Shown here in pieces: positions 13,819 to 22,198 of a stretch of 28,861 nucleotides of DNA. Source of the DNA: JBDKTK01 sp039680225 (GTDB lineage: Bacteria > Desulfobacterota > Syntrophia > Syntrophales > UBA4778); the NCBI GenBank assembly GCA_039680225.1, contig JBDKTK010000333.1:1-28861 (forward strand). The letters run 5' to 3'. The notes under the pieces were generated by a model. The model made no database searches and was not told where the DNA came from. It was given only the letters and a program-made list of their open reading frames with translations. The translations under genes and the position numbers were made by a program. How positions within the stretch are numbered: the stretch's first letter is position 1; the number at the start of each line of letters is the position of its first letter.

Positions 13819-14508
13819 TCAGTGACGCCTTCCTATGTGCTTTTTTTTAAGGGCGGCGATCCATTTATCCTTGTACAGGTAAGCCAGAATGACAATTGTC
13901 GCGGTCACCCCGAAAGCTATGAACAGCGCCGCTTTTTCATGGTTGCGGGCAAAGCTCCCGCAAACTGAAAGCATGATTGTCCCGAAAACCCTGCCGACTG
14001 TCGAAATCAGCAGGAACATGCCCACCCTCATGTGGCTCAGGCCCATTATGTAACACAGGGCATCCTTCGGGAACCCGGGTATGAGAAAAAGGACAAAAGT
14101 GATAATCGCCCCTTTATGCTCCAGGAGATAATCATATTTCTTTATCAGCCCCGGGTTGATCGTTTTTTCCACGAAGGGCAGGCCGAATGCTCTTGCCATG
14201 GTAAAGGCCAGCCACGATCCAAGGGTCAGGCCTATGGTTGAATAGATGGTGCCCAGCACAGGTCCGTAAATGAACCCGCCCAGAAGGCCTGTCGCCTCAC
14301 CCGGGATGGGGGCGAATACCACCTGCAGAACCTGCAGGCCTATGAAGGCAAAGATATCAAAAGGCGAAAAGGATTTTACGAGGCTTACGGCCTTCTCTTT
14401 GTTGACAAAATAGACGTAAAAATCGAAATGGATAAAGATGTAGGTGCCAATCGAGATGAAGAGAATGAGAATGGCGAGTTTGAATATAGATTTATTGCCG
14501 TTAATCAA
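13819..14508 (-). CDS. TVP38/TMEM64 (VTT/DedA-related) membrane protein
   Basis: A 229-residue polytopic membrane protein with the VTT-domain signatures FAPIPGEATGLLGGFIYGPVLGTIYSTIG and LFLIPGFPKDALCYIMGLS, typical of the TVP38/TMEM64 group within the DedA superfamily (lipid scramblase or transporter-like roles in other systems). About six hydrophobic segments are seen, the first near residues 10-27. The only in-frame start close to the domain is a TTG at 14508 with a weak ribosome site, so the start is uncertain by a few residues. It lies 42 nt downstream of tatA in the same direction. The substrate is unknown. Confidence 0.8.
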   Translation of the reverse strand: MINGNKSIFKLAILILFISIGTYIFIHFDFYVYFVNKEKAVSLVKSFSPFDIFAFIGLQVLQVVFAPIPGEATGLLGGFIYGPVLGTIYSTIGLTLGSWLAFTMARAFGLPFVEKTINPGLIKKYDYLLEHKGAIITFVLFLIPGFPKDALCYIMGLSHMRVGMFLLISTVGRVFGTIMLSVCGSFARNHEKAALFIAFGVTATIVILAYLYKDKWIAALKKKHIGRRH

Positions 14509-14550
14509 GAAAATCCATCACTGTCCCGGTATTTGCTTCAGCAGGGGGAA

Positions 14551-14736
14551 TTATTTCTTTTCTATCCGTTGGGGGTCAGATTTCTGCTCATCCGGTTCGT
14601 TCATGGACTTCTTGAAACCCTTGATGGCCTCTCCCAGGGATTTCCCCAGGCCGGGGAGTTTGCCCGGACCGAAGAAGATCAGGACGATAATAAGGACTAC
14701 CAGCCAGTGCAGGGGAGAAAACGTTCCTGAGAACAT
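14551..14736 (-). CDS. tatA: Twin-arginine translocase subunit TatA/TatE
   Basis: A 61-residue protein with the complete TatA pattern: a short N-terminus, one membrane helix (about residues 8-22, PLHWLVVLIIVLIFF), the hinge FGPGKLPGLGKSLGEAIKGFKK, an amphipathic helix, and an acidic-basic tail. TatA oligomers form the translocation element that exports folded proteins. AGGAGG lies nine nt upstream of the ATG. tatB and tatC are not in the window. The Tat-dependent ferredoxin at 4072-5088 is one expected client. Confidence 0.93.
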   Translation of the reverse strand: MFSGTFSPLHWLVVLIIVLIFFGPGKLPGLGKSLGEAIKGFKKSMNEPDEQKSDPQRIEKK

Positions 14737-14875
14737 ATGTATTTACCTCCTTGGAATTTAAAAACTCTATAACATTCGGGTAATTGAGTCAATTAATTAC
14801 AGCCCGGCCGAATATTTGCGGTTGCCTGATCGGGCCATTATTGTTAAAAGGGTGAAAATTTTAAGGTGCCCCCCG

Positions 14876-15142
14876 ATGAGCAAAATTTCATCCCTCAACG
14901 ATATCAAGTACAGCGCGCTCTTTCTCCAGGACCGGCTGGTCGGGACTGATCCCGAAAAGGTGAAAGCCGCTTATGAAGATTTCCAGGCCCTTGTGGACCG
15001 TTTTTACTCCGAGAACAGGGAACTCGTTTCCGAGCGGCAACACCGGGCGGCCCGGGACAATTTCGATTTTTTCATGGTCCTCGTCGAAATGGTCCTGAAC
15101 CGCTGCATGGCCGAAAGTGAAAATTCCGCAGAGTCCGGCTGA
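14876..15142 (+). CDS. Small helical protein of unknown function
   Basis: An 88-residue soluble, largely helical protein starting at ATG 14876 with a modest AAGGTG ribosome site; not recognised. The central part (PEKVKAAYEDFQALVDRFYSENREL) is charged and amphipathic, and ends NFDFFMVLVEMVLNRCMAES. It is the first gene of the operon containing the 2-hydroxyacyl-CoA dehydratase, with only 10 nt to the next reading frame. Its position suggests a regulatory, chaperone or accessory role, but nothing in the sequence proves this. Confidence 0.6.
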   Translation: MSKISSLNDIKYSALFLQDRLVGTDPEKVKAAYEDFQALVDRFYSENRELVSERQHRAARDNFDFFMVLVEMVLNRCMAESENSAESG

Positions 15143-15152
15143 AGCAAGGCTA

Positions 15153-15347
15153 ATGCAAATGGACCTGCCTCGGCTCCGTTATTCCGGCAAGGTACCCCGG
15201 ACAATCCCTTACCCGAAAGTGTCTCCTTGCGAAGCCCTGATGATGACCGCCGGGCGCTACCCCGATTCCGCGGCCTGCGATTCCTTCGGGCAGACCTCCG
15301 CTTCCAGGCAGCTGATACGCGGAATGACAGAGGAGAAACAATCATAA
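15153..15347 (+). pseudogene. N-terminal remnant resembling an acyl-CoA ligase (AMP-binding family)
   Basis: A 64-residue open frame with AAGG upstream. The stretch PRTIPYPKVSPCEALMMTAG, then RYPDSAACDSFGQTSASRQL, follows the pattern with which long-chain acyl-CoA ligases begin (YP-x(n)-L-x(2)-TA-x(2)-YPD-x-A-x(4)-G-x(2)-SYRQL). The rest of the ~500-residue ligase, including all AMP-binding motifs, is missing. The frame ends in TAATG, overlapping the start of the dehydratase subunit, so it may still be translated and coupled. The best reading is a truncated ligase gene whose 5' end remains in the operon; a short functional leader peptide is the alternative. The similarity is from memory of the family and is not strong. 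Confidence 0.45.
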
Positions 15348-16462
15348 TGCCCGACGTGAGCAGGTTCCGCGCAGCCGCCGAAGACCCCCTTGCATATGCG
15401 CGGGAGCTGAAAAAGAACACCGGCGCCAGGATTGTCGGTTACATGTGTTCATATGCACCGGAAGAAATCATCTTCGCGGCCGGGGCTTCCCCGCTGAGGC
15501 TCTTCGGCGCGTCCGGCCCCATCGCGCTTGCCGACGCGCACCTGCAGAGCTATTGCTGCCCCCTGGTCCGGGGTTCGCTGGATAACGCCCTCTCCGGCAG
15601 GCTTGACTTTCTCGACGGCGCGGTGTTCCCCCACACGTGCGATTCCATCCAGCGCCTGTCCGATATCTGGCGGCTCAATGTCCGCGGTTGTTTCCATATC
15701 GACGCCGTGCTCCCCGTCAAACTGAACACGGAAAGCTCCCGCCTGTACATGGCCCGGGTCATCGCAAAGTTCCGGCGGGACCTGGAAGAAAAGCTCGGGA
15801 CGGAAATCACCGATGAAAAGATCAGGGCGGCAATCTCCCTTTACAACGCGATCCGCCGGGGCCTCAAAAAACTTTATGAGCTGCGCGCGCAAAACCCTTC
15901 GGCACTGCGCGGCTCCGACCTCCATGCGGCAGTCAAATCCGCCATGGTCATGGAGAGGAACGATTACCTCGCCGCGCTCAAAGACCTCATCGAGCAGATT
16001 GAAAGCTCCAGGATGGTCGAATACAGGGGCAAGCGCCTGATGCTGACGGGCGGTGTCTGCAGCCAGCCGGACATATACGGGATTATAGAGGATGCGGGCG
16101 GCGCAGTCGTCGGGGATGACCTCTGCACCGGAAGCCGCTATTTTGAAGGCATGGCGGATGAGACGGGGGACCCGGAAGCGGCAATCGCCGCAAGATTCCA
16201 TGGCAGAGCGATCTGCCCGGCGAAGCACCTCGGAATCCGCGAGCGGGGGCGGCGGCTCGTCGAGGCCGCGGTGAAGCTCAACGCGGACGGGGTGATATTC
16301 CTCCTTCTCAAGTTCTGCGACCCGCACGCATTCGATTACCCCTACATAAAAGATATGCTCGACAGGGCCGGCATGCCCGTCCTGCTGCTTGACATTGAAG
16401 ACCGGCCGTCCGGCTCCGAGAGCCTGCGCACGCGGCTGGAGACATTCATTGAGATGATTTGA
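15347..16462 (+). CDS. 2-hydroxyacyl-CoA dehydratase / benzoyl-CoA reductase-type subunit (HgdB/FldC-like)
   Basis: A 371-residue subunit of the 2-hydroxyacyl-CoA dehydratase (DUF2229/HGD-D) family. Cluster-ligand cysteines occur in LQSYCCPLVR (70-71), FPHTCDS (98) and LLKFCDPHAFDYPY, the last being the highly conserved C-terminal block. These proteins form, with the alpha subunit, a dimer carrying [4Fe-4S] clusters that perform radical alpha-beta dehydration of 2-hydroxyacyl-CoA or, in the Bcr branch, aromatic ring reduction. The ATG at 15347 has GAGGAG upstream and overlaps the preceding stop. Two nt separate it from the next subunit gene's start codon region. Which acyl-CoA is used cannot be read from the sequence. 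Confidence 0.88.
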   Translation: MPDVSRFRAAAEDPLAYARELKKNTGARIVGYMCSYAPEEIIFAAGASPLRLFGASGPIALADAHLQSYCCPLVRGSLDNALSGRLDFLDGAVFPHTCDSIQRLSDIWRLNVRGCFHIDAVLPVKLNTESSRLYMARVIAKFRRDLEEKLGTEITDEKIRAAISLYNAIRRGLKKLYELRAQNPSALRGSDLHAAVKSAMVMERNDYLAALKDLIEQIESSRMVEYRGKRLMLTGGVCSQPDIYGIIEDAGGAVVGDDLCTGSRYFEGMADETGDPEAAIAARFHGRAICPAKHLGIRERGRRLVEAAVKLNADGVIFLLLKFCDPHAFDYPYIKDMLDRAGMPVLLLDIEDRPSGSESLRTRLETFIEMI

Positions 16463-16463
16463 G

Positions 16464-17762
16464 ATGAATAAAGATATAAAAAACAACAGCAGGCACGACG
16501 GCCTGGGAAAACAGATACTGGCCCACGGTCTTGCCAACTTCAGGAAACTGGTATTGTTCCTGAAGAAGCGCAAAAAGATGAAAGACATCATGACCGTTTA
16601 CTACCTGGAGGCCAGGTCGGCCCGCGTCAGCGGCAGGAAGGTCGCCTGGATAACCAGCGGCGGGCCCGTCGAGCCCCTCATTGCAATGGACGTGATCCCC
16701 ATTTATCCCGAGAACCATGGGGCCATGATCGGCGCAGCCAAAATGGGAGCGGCCCTGTGCGGGATATCGGAAACGATGGGCTATTCGAGCGACCTGTGCT
16801 CGTATGCGCGCGCGGACATCGCCTGCGCGACGGTCAACGGCGGGCCGATCGGGGGATTGCCCAGGCCCGACATGCTGGTGTGCTGCAACAACATCTGCGG
16901 CACGGTGCTGAAGTGGTACGAGGCCCAGGCCCGGTATTACAACGCGCCGCTCTTCATCCTGGACACGCCTTTCTGCCACACCGGTTTTTCCGAAGATACG
17001 AGGCTCTACGTGCGCCGCCAGCTCGACGAGTATATTGCTTTCCTGGAACAGGCCTGCGGCCGGAAATTCGATTATGACCGGCTTGCCATCGCCGGCAGGC
17101 TCTCCCTGGAGGGGCAGAGGCTCTGGCAGGCGGTCCTCGACACGACGGCAAACCGGCCGGCGCCCATGAGCGCCTTCGACGCGTTCTACCATCTTGCCCT
17201 GATAGTCACGCTGCGGGGCACCGGCATTGCAAACGAGTATTACAGGCAGCTCCTGGAAAAAATGCGGGACAGGGTGAAGCGGGGGATAGGCGCGGTCCAG
17301 GGCGAGAAGTACCGCCTGCTCTGGGACAACATCCCCATCTGGCCGCGCACGCGCTGGCTCTTCAACAAGTTCGCGTCCCACAACGCCTGCCTCGTGGCCG
17401 ACACTTACACCTCTGCCTGGTGCGGCTCGATGCAGTACATCGACGAAGACAACTTCCTGGACTCGATGGCGGAGGCGTACACCCGCATTTATCTCAACAT
17501 CGGCGTGGACGGGATGGCCCGCAAGGTTATCGGCATGGTCGACAAATATCAGGCCGACGGGATCGTGATGCACTCGAACCGGAGCTGCAAACCGTATTCC
17601 TTCGGGCAGTACGAGATAGCCCGGATCGTGGAAAAAGAAAGGGGCATCCCGTCGCTGATCATCGAGGCCGACATGGTCGACGACCGGATGTTCTCGGAAA
17701 GCCAGGTAGAGACGCGCATTGACGCGTTCATGGAAATTGTGAAATCGGGGAAAATGCGATGA
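16464..17762 (+). CDS. 2-hydroxyacyl-CoA dehydratase / benzoyl-CoA reductase-type subunit (HgdA/BcrB-like)
   Basis: A 432-residue second subunit. Family landmarks are VAWITSGGPVEPLIAMDVIPIYPENHG (about 60-85), SDLCSYARADI with Cys112, the CCNNIC cluster at 140-145, and HSNRSCKPYSFGQ with Cys375, the expected Fe-S ligands or their neighbours. It partners with the preceding gene product to form the catalytic dehydratase core. Its TGA overlaps the ATG of the activator gene (ATGA at 17759-17762). The presence of exactly two subunits plus one activator matches 2-hydroxyacyl-CoA dehydratases; class I benzoyl-CoA reductases use four different subunits and a ferredoxin, so dehydration is favoured, though not proven. 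Confidence 0.88.
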   Translation: MNKDIKNNSRHDGLGKQILAHGLANFRKLVLFLKKRKKMKDIMTVYYLEARSARVSGRKVAWITSGGPVEPLIAMDVIPIYPENHGAMIGAAKMGAALCGISETMGYSSDLCSYARADIACATVNGGPIGGLPRPDMLVCCNNICGTVLKWYEAQARYYNAPLFILDTPFCHTGFSEDTRLYVRRQLDEYIAFLEQACGRKFDYDRLAIAGRLSLEGQRLWQAVLDTTANRPAPMSAFDAFYHLALIVTLRGTGIANEYYRQLLEKMRDRVKRGIGAVQGEKYRLLWDNIPIWPRTRWLFNKFASHNACLVADTYTSAWCGSMQYIDEDNFLDSMAEAYTRIYLNIGVDGMARKVIGMVDKYQADGIVMHSNRSCKPYSFGQYEIARIVEKERGIPSLIIEADMVDDRMFSESQVETRIDAFMEIVKSGKMR

Positions 17763-18538
17763 TCACTGCAGGCGTTGATATCGGTTCCATAACCACGAAG
17801 GCCGCCGTCCTCGCGGACGGAAAGCTGCTCGGGACGAAGCTGGGCTTTACCGGCTACAATTCGGAACTCGCGGGACGCAGCATGCTTGAAGGACTGCTGA
17901 AAGACCTCGGCATGGAACTGTCCCGCATTGACCGGATCGTCTCGACCGGATACGGCCGCAACAGCGTGAAGTTCTCCGACAAGTCACTGACGGAGATCAT
18001 CTGCCACGCGGCCGGGGCCCGCTTCTTCAATCCCCGCGCCATGTCGGTGATCGACATCGGCGGCCAGGACAGCAAGGCGGTCCTCATGGACGCCGGCGGC
18101 AAAGTCAAAAATTTCGCAATGAACGACAAGTGCGCGGCCGGGACGGGCCGTTTCCTGGAGGTTATGGCGAGGGCGCTGGAAGCGGACCTGGACCGGTTCG
18201 GCGAGCTTTCGCTGAAGTCTCAAAAGCCTTCGGCAATTAGCAGCCTGTGCACCGTCTTTGCCGAGTCCGAGGTGATCTCCCTGATATCAAAAGGAGAAAA
18301 GCGCGAGGACATCATCGCCGGGATCCACGAATCGATAGCATCGCGCGTCTGGGCGATGGCAAGCCGCGTCGGGACAGCGCCGCCCATAGTGATGACGGGG
18401 GGAGTGGCAAAGAACCTGGGCGTCGTGAAGGCCCTGGAAGAAAAGATTGGAAGCCCGCTGGAGATATCGGCATACCCGCAGGAAAACGGCGCGATCGGCG
18501 CGGCGGTTCTGGCGGCGGGCTTGGAAAATATCCATTAA
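17759..18538 (+). CDS. 2-hydroxyacyl-CoA dehydratase activator ATPase (HgdC/FldI/BadF-type)
   Basis: A 259-residue ASKHA-fold ATPase that drives single-electron transfer into the dehydratase. Phosphate-binding signatures are GVDIGSITTKAAVL (5-18), IDIGGQDSKAV (98-108) and MTGGVAKNLGV near the C-terminus. Cys125 (NDKCAAGTGRF) and Cys164 (SSLCTVFAES) are the two ligands per monomer that bridge the homodimer with one [4Fe-4S] cluster. The length agrees with HgdC. It is translationally coupled to the alpha subunit by ATGA overlap, and is the last gene of the operon. One expects ferredoxin or flavodoxin as electron donor; none is encoded in the operon. Confidence 0.93.
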   Translation: MITAGVDIGSITTKAAVLADGKLLGTKLGFTGYNSELAGRSMLEGLLKDLGMELSRIDRIVSTGYGRNSVKFSDKSLTEIICHAAGARFFNPRAMSVIDIGGQDSKAVLMDAGGKVKNFAMNDKCAAGTGRFLEVMARALEADLDRFGELSLKSQKPSAISSLCTVFAESEVISLISKGEKREDIIAGIHESIASRVWAMASRVGTAPPIVMTGGVAKNLGVVKALEEKIGSPLEISAYPQENGAIGAAVLAAGLENIH

Positions 18539-18588
18539 AGCACTATTGCTATTTTTTCCCATCGGGGCGGTTTGTCCCCCTCTGGAGG

Positions 18589-18609
18589 AAACCGGTCATG
18601 AGCGGTTTT
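18589..18609 (+). terminator. Weak convergent terminator
   Basis: AAACCG (18589-18594) pairs with CGGTTT (18603-18608), with an 8-nt loop, and a short T-run follows. It lies between the activator gene and the convergent STAS gene and could serve both directions. The stem is short. Confidence 0.35.
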
Positions 18610-18611
18610 CA

Positions 18612-18989
18612 TCAGCCTGATTTGCTCATCTCTTTCTTTTGCATCACATCGAGGTACTGGTCCAGTTCTTCAATGCTCGAAAATACCTGCAGGCTGGGCA
18701 GGGCGTTGATTATTTCGAACACTTTTTTTATCTGCGGCTGCAGGTTTGTCAAAGAGAACATGCCGCCCTTCTGCTTCATCTCCTTCTGGACCTTGAAAAC
18801 TATCCTCACCCCGGAGCTGCTCATATAATCGGTGTCCTGCATGTCGAAGACAATGCCTTTCGGCGATCCCTTGAGAATGTAATATACTCTCTGTTCCAGG
18901 GTGTTGCTGGTGACACTGTCTATCGACCCGACGGGTTTGAAAACAAAAATACCGGGCGTCCTCTCGACCACATTGACTTTGAGCTCCAT
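18612..18989 (-). CDS. STAS-domain anti-sigma-factor antagonist (SpoIIAA/RsbV-like)
   Basis: A 125-residue STAS protein. The core VFKPVGSIDSVTSNTLEQRV and IVFDMQDTDYMSSSGVRIVF are typical; one of Ser57-Ser59 is the phosphorylatable residue in the loop before the second helix. In partner-switching systems the unphosphorylated antagonist binds the kinase/anti-sigma factor and releases its target; phosphorylation inactivates it and a PP2C phosphatase restores it. The kinase (19227-19688) and phosphatase (19712-21691) are divergently encoded next door. AGGAGG precedes the ATG. The C-terminus has an extra charged tail of about 10 residues. Confidence 0.88.
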   Translation of the reverse strand: MELKVNVVERTPGIFVFKPVGSIDSVTSNTLEQRVYYILKGSPKGIVFDMQDTDYMSSSGVRIVFKVQKEMKQKGGMFSLTNLQPQIKKVFEIINALPSLQVFSSIEELDQYLDVMQKKEMSKSG

Positions 18990-19226
18990 TACGCCTCCTT
19001 TTTATTTTCCGGAAGAAGTTATGAAAAGAAACTGCCTTTGCAAGTTAAGCAGATGGTAAGAAGATATAAAGTGAAAACCGAGCTCGTGTCAATTTAATAA
19101 ATTCGGGTAATATAATATTGCAGGCGGCGCCTCTATGAAAAAGGCAGACCTCCGGGCCAAAATATGGTAGAAATTTTCCCTGGCGGAATCTCTGCCGTTT
19201 GGTAAATCCTGCACAGGTGGGGGAAG

Positions 19227-19688
19227 TTGCCCGATTCAGTCTTCATAAAAAGACCGGCCAGGCTCGATCACATCCATGAGTGCCTTGACACCCTGATCAA
19301 TTACGCCGGCTCGCATGGGTTTACGAGTCCCGATATCCACAATCTCCGCCTCGTCGCGGAGGAGGTCCTGGCAAACATCGTTTCCCACGCATACGGAAAA
19401 GATCCGGGAGATATTGAAATTTTATGCCGCACAGGCCCCGTTAAATCCCATAATGAATCCCGTGTCAAATCATGCAGCGGGTCGTTGCTGATCGAGTTCA
19501 GGGACTCAGGCATCCCGTTCAAGTTCGAAGCGCCCGAACCGGACCTTGCGGCCGATATCGATGAGAGGCCCATTGGAGGTTTGGGCATTTACATTATAAA
19601 AACCCTGGCGGAAGATGTCCGTTACAGGCGGGAACGCGGGAAAAATATCCTGACGGTTTTGTTGAGAAAATCGGACCTGAAGGCATGA
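19227..19688 (+). CDS. RsbW-like anti-sigma factor / serine kinase (HATPase_c)
   Basis: A 153-residue GHKL-fold kinase. The N-box is LRLVAEEVLANIVSHAYG, the G1 box EFRDSGIPF, and the G2 box GGLGIYIIKTL. These proteins phosphorylate STAS antagonists and sequester a sigma factor or another regulator. The TTG at 19227 is taken as start because GGGGGAAG lies just upstream and no ATG is available in frame before the domain. It lies 23 nt upstream of the phosphatase gene in the same direction. No sigma factor gene is in the window, so the final target may be a diguanylate cyclase, a histidine kinase or a sigma factor elsewhere. Confidence 0.87.
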   Translation: MPDSVFIKRPARLDHIHECLDTLINYAGSHGFTSPDIHNLRLVAEEVLANIVSHAYGKDPGDIEILCRTGPVKSHNESRVKSCSGSLLIEFRDSGIPFKFEAPEPDLAADIDERPIGGLGIYIIKTLAEDVRYRRERGKNILTVLLRKSDLKA

Positions 19689-19711
19689 GGGCACTGGAAT
19701 TCCTGCATTGA

Positions 19712-21691
19712 ATGCATATTATGTCGAAGCCGCAGTTCGAAAATAAACAGCGCGGGCTGGCCTTCCGGATGTCGCTGCTCATTGTGACGAGCACGACTTT
19801 GATCTTTATAGTCGCGTTCGGTTACGATTATTACGTTTCGCGCAATCTGATCATGGACAACATCAGGGAGGAAAGCCGGCAGCTGGCGGCGGGAACCATC
19901 CTGAAGATCGAAGCTGTCCTGGGCAATGCCGAAAGGCCCGCCCGGGTGATGGCAAAAAATCTCGACGACCGGTATGTTCCCACTGACAGAATCCTGACTG
20001 TCCTGGAAAAAATGGTGGCCGGCAACCCGGAGATCTTCGGGTCCACCGTGGCGTTCGAGCCTTATGGGCATGATATCCAGAGTTACTATTTCGCGCCCTA
20101 TTACAGCAGGACAAAAAACGGGCTAAAGCTCTCTTACCTGGGGGGCAAATCCTATAACTACTTCCTCATGGACTGGTACAAAGTGCCGCGGGAGACGGGC
20201 CGCCCTGCATGGAGCGAGCCCTATTACGACGAAGGCGGCGGCAATATCGTCATGTCGACCTTCTCCGCGCCTTTTTTTAAAACCGCCCGCGGGAATCAAA
20301 CCTTCTCCGGGGTTGTGACGGCCGATATTTCCCTGGAATGGCTGCAGGACATAATTTCCGGCTTGTCCATATCCAAAAACGGCTATGCTTTCCTGATTTC
20401 GCAAAACGGCGTATTCGTCAGCCATCCCCGCCGGGAATGGATAATGCGGGAAAGCATCTTCACAATTGCCAAAGCTGCAAACGATCCGGATTTGCGCGAG
20501 ACAGGGCGCGATATGGTGCGGGGCGGCAGCGGATTCATTCCCATGAAGAGTCATTTCACGGGCAAAAAGGCCTGGATGTACTACGCGCCCGTGCCGTTGA
20601 CGAACTGGACAATGGGAGTGATAATTTCCGACGACGAGTTGTTCAGCGGTTTATACAGCCTTAACAAGGCAGTGCTCTTCATAGCGGCTGCCGGTGTTTG
20701 CCTGCTGGCGGCCATAGTCGTTTACATTTCCAATACCATAACAATGCCGTTGCGCCGGCTTGCCGCGGCCGCAGCGGAAATTTCCCGGGGAAGTCTCGAC
20801 ACTCCCCTCCCCCTGCCGGCGTCACGCGACGAGGTGGGAGAGCTCATCTCCTCTTTTGACAACATGCGCAGTTCCCTCAAGGAATATATCGCCGACCTCA
20901 AGGAGACGACGGCCGCCAAGGAGCGCATGGAAAGCGAGCTGAAGATAGGCCGCACCATCCAGATGAGTTTCCTGCCGCAGGTGTTCCCGCCTTTTCCCGG
21001 AAGGAATGAATTCGATCTCTTCGCGAAACTGGAGCCGGCGCGGGAGGTCGGCGGGGACCTCTACGGCTTTTCCCTTGTCGATGAGAATACCCTTTTCTTC
21101 AGCATCGGCGACGTTTCCGGCAAAGGAGTGCCGGCAGCGCTGTTCATGGCCGTAACCAAGACGGCGATGAACGCCATAATCGTGCCCGGGATCGACCCCG
21201 CGACAATCCTCTCCAGGGTCAATGCGGAACTGTGCAGGGACAACGAGGAGATGATGTTCTGCACAATGGTGTGCGGCCTGCTCGATCTGCAGACCGGCGA
21301 ATGCCTGTATTCAAATGCGGGGCACAACCCGCCGCTCGTGGTCAGGACCGAAGCCGCCGGATACAGGGCTGAATGGCTTGAACTGCCCGAGGGCATGCTC
21401 ATGGGCATCAATGATAAGGTCGGTTACCAGACAAGGAAAATCCATTTGAACACCGGAGACATGCTGCTGCTCTATACGGACGGCGTGACCGAGGCGATGG
21501 ACGAAAATGAGAAGCTTTACTCTGAGGAGCGCCTCTTTTCCGTGGCGGGGACATCCGGACCGGCCTCCCCGGAAGACTTGATTGCCGGTGTGTTAAAATC
21601 AGTGCAGGACTTCTGCGGAAACGCTCCGCAATCGGATGATATCACTATTATGGTCCTGCGATTCAAAGGCAGCGGGCGGTTGCCCGCTTAA
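19712..21691 (+). CDS. RsbU/SpoIIE-type PP2C phosphatase with Cache sensor and HAMP
   Basis: A 659-residue membrane receptor. One TM at about 22-40 and another at about 318-340 flank an extracytoplasmic dCache-like sensor (about 45-310) with WYKVPRETGRPAWSEPYYDEGG and the GYAFLISQNGVFVSHP element. A HAMP domain (about 340-395, ITMPLRRLAAAAAEISRG) and a coiled linker (KEYIADLKETTAAKERMESELKIG) lead to the PP2C domain (about 425-655) with the metal-binding GGDLYGF, GDVSGKGVPAALFM, DGVTEAMD and SDDITIMVLRF. It would dephosphorylate the STAS antagonists in response to a small-molecule ligand. Its end overlaps the convergent second STAS gene by 4 nt. Confidence 0.9.
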   Translation: MHIMSKPQFENKQRGLAFRMSLLIVTSTTLIFIVAFGYDYYVSRNLIMDNIREESRQLAAGTILKIEAVLGNAERPARVMAKNLDDRYVPTDRILTVLEKMVAGNPEIFGSTVAFEPYGHDIQSYYFAPYYSRTKNGLKLSYLGGKSYNYFLMDWYKVPRETGRPAWSEPYYDEGGGNIVMSTFSAPFFKTARGNQTFSGVVTADISLEWLQDIISGLSISKNGYAFLISQNGVFVSHPRREWIMRESIFTIAKAANDPDLRETGRDMVRGGSGFIPMKSHFTGKKAWMYYAPVPLTNWTMGVIISDDELFSGLYSLNKAVLFIAAAGVCLLAAIVVYISNTITMPLRRLAAAAAEISRGSLDTPLPLPASRDEVGELISSFDNMRSSLKEYIADLKETTAAKERMESELKIGRTIQMSFLPQVFPPFPGRNEFDLFAKLEPAREVGGDLYGFSLVDENTLFFSIGDVSGKGVPAALFMAVTKTAMNAIIVPGIDPATILSRVNAELCRDNEEMMFCTMVCGLLDLQTGECLYSNAGHNPPLVVRTEAAGYRAEWLELPEGMLMGINDKVGYQTRKIHLNTGDMLLLYTDGVTEAMDENEKLYSEERLFSVAGTSGPASPEDLIAGVLKSVQDFCGNAPQSDDITIMVLRFKGSGRLPA

Positions 21692-22014
21692 AATTTCTTC
21701 AGGGCATCTTCCCTGGCAGCGCAGATCTCGAAAAGCGAGCCGAACCCGGACATCCTGAACACATCCCGGACGTAGCCGTTGACACAACAAAACAGGAGCC
21801 GGCCCTGCCCTTGCCTGAGCTTTTTGGCGGTCCCGAGGATGCTCCTGAGCCCCGCGCTGCTTATGTATTCCAGCGAAGCGCAGTCCAGCAGGACATTCTT
21901 TTCGCCGGTGGAAATTATCTCCAGGATCCCCCGCTCAAAATCCGGAGAGCTCACGGAATCCAGCTTCCCCCTGACGGAAACGACAACACAATTTCTTTCC
22001 TTGATGGAATCCAT
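21688..22014 (-). CDS. Second STAS-domain anti-sigma-factor antagonist
   Basis: A 108-residue STAS protein, distinct from that at 18612-18989: VVSVRGKLDSVSSPDFERGI, VLLDCASLEYISSAGLRSIL with Ser52/Ser53 as the phosphorylation site, and a Cys pair (LLFCCVNG). It is convergent with the phosphatase gene and overlaps it by 4 nt. With the first antagonist it brackets the kinase-phosphatase pair, so the module has two potential substrates. The start ATG at 22014 has an AAAAAGGG-type ribosome site. Confidence 0.88.
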   Translation of the reverse strand: MDSIKERNCVVVSVRGKLDSVSSPDFERGILEIISTGEKNVLLDCASLEYISSAGLRSILGTAKKLRQGQGRLLFCCVNGYVRDVFRMSGFGSLFEICAAREDALKKF

Positions 22015-22198
22015 TTACGACCCTTTTTTTCACTGATTATCCTTTCATATCACAAGGGGTCGAAAGAACAAAGGGGGTTCAAAATCCGGTTAATGCCGGA
22101 CATCAAAATACGTCCGGGGGGTCCCATTCAGAATTTGACTAGTCAGCCCCGTCCTTATATAGGTTTTTTAAAATTTTCCCCTCTCAGCAGGTGCTTGT

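Noticed and set aside
15449..17573. Long minus-strand open frames opposite the dehydratase genes
   Set aside because: They are antisense shadows of well-recognised subunits with strong coupling and ribosome sites on the plus strand.
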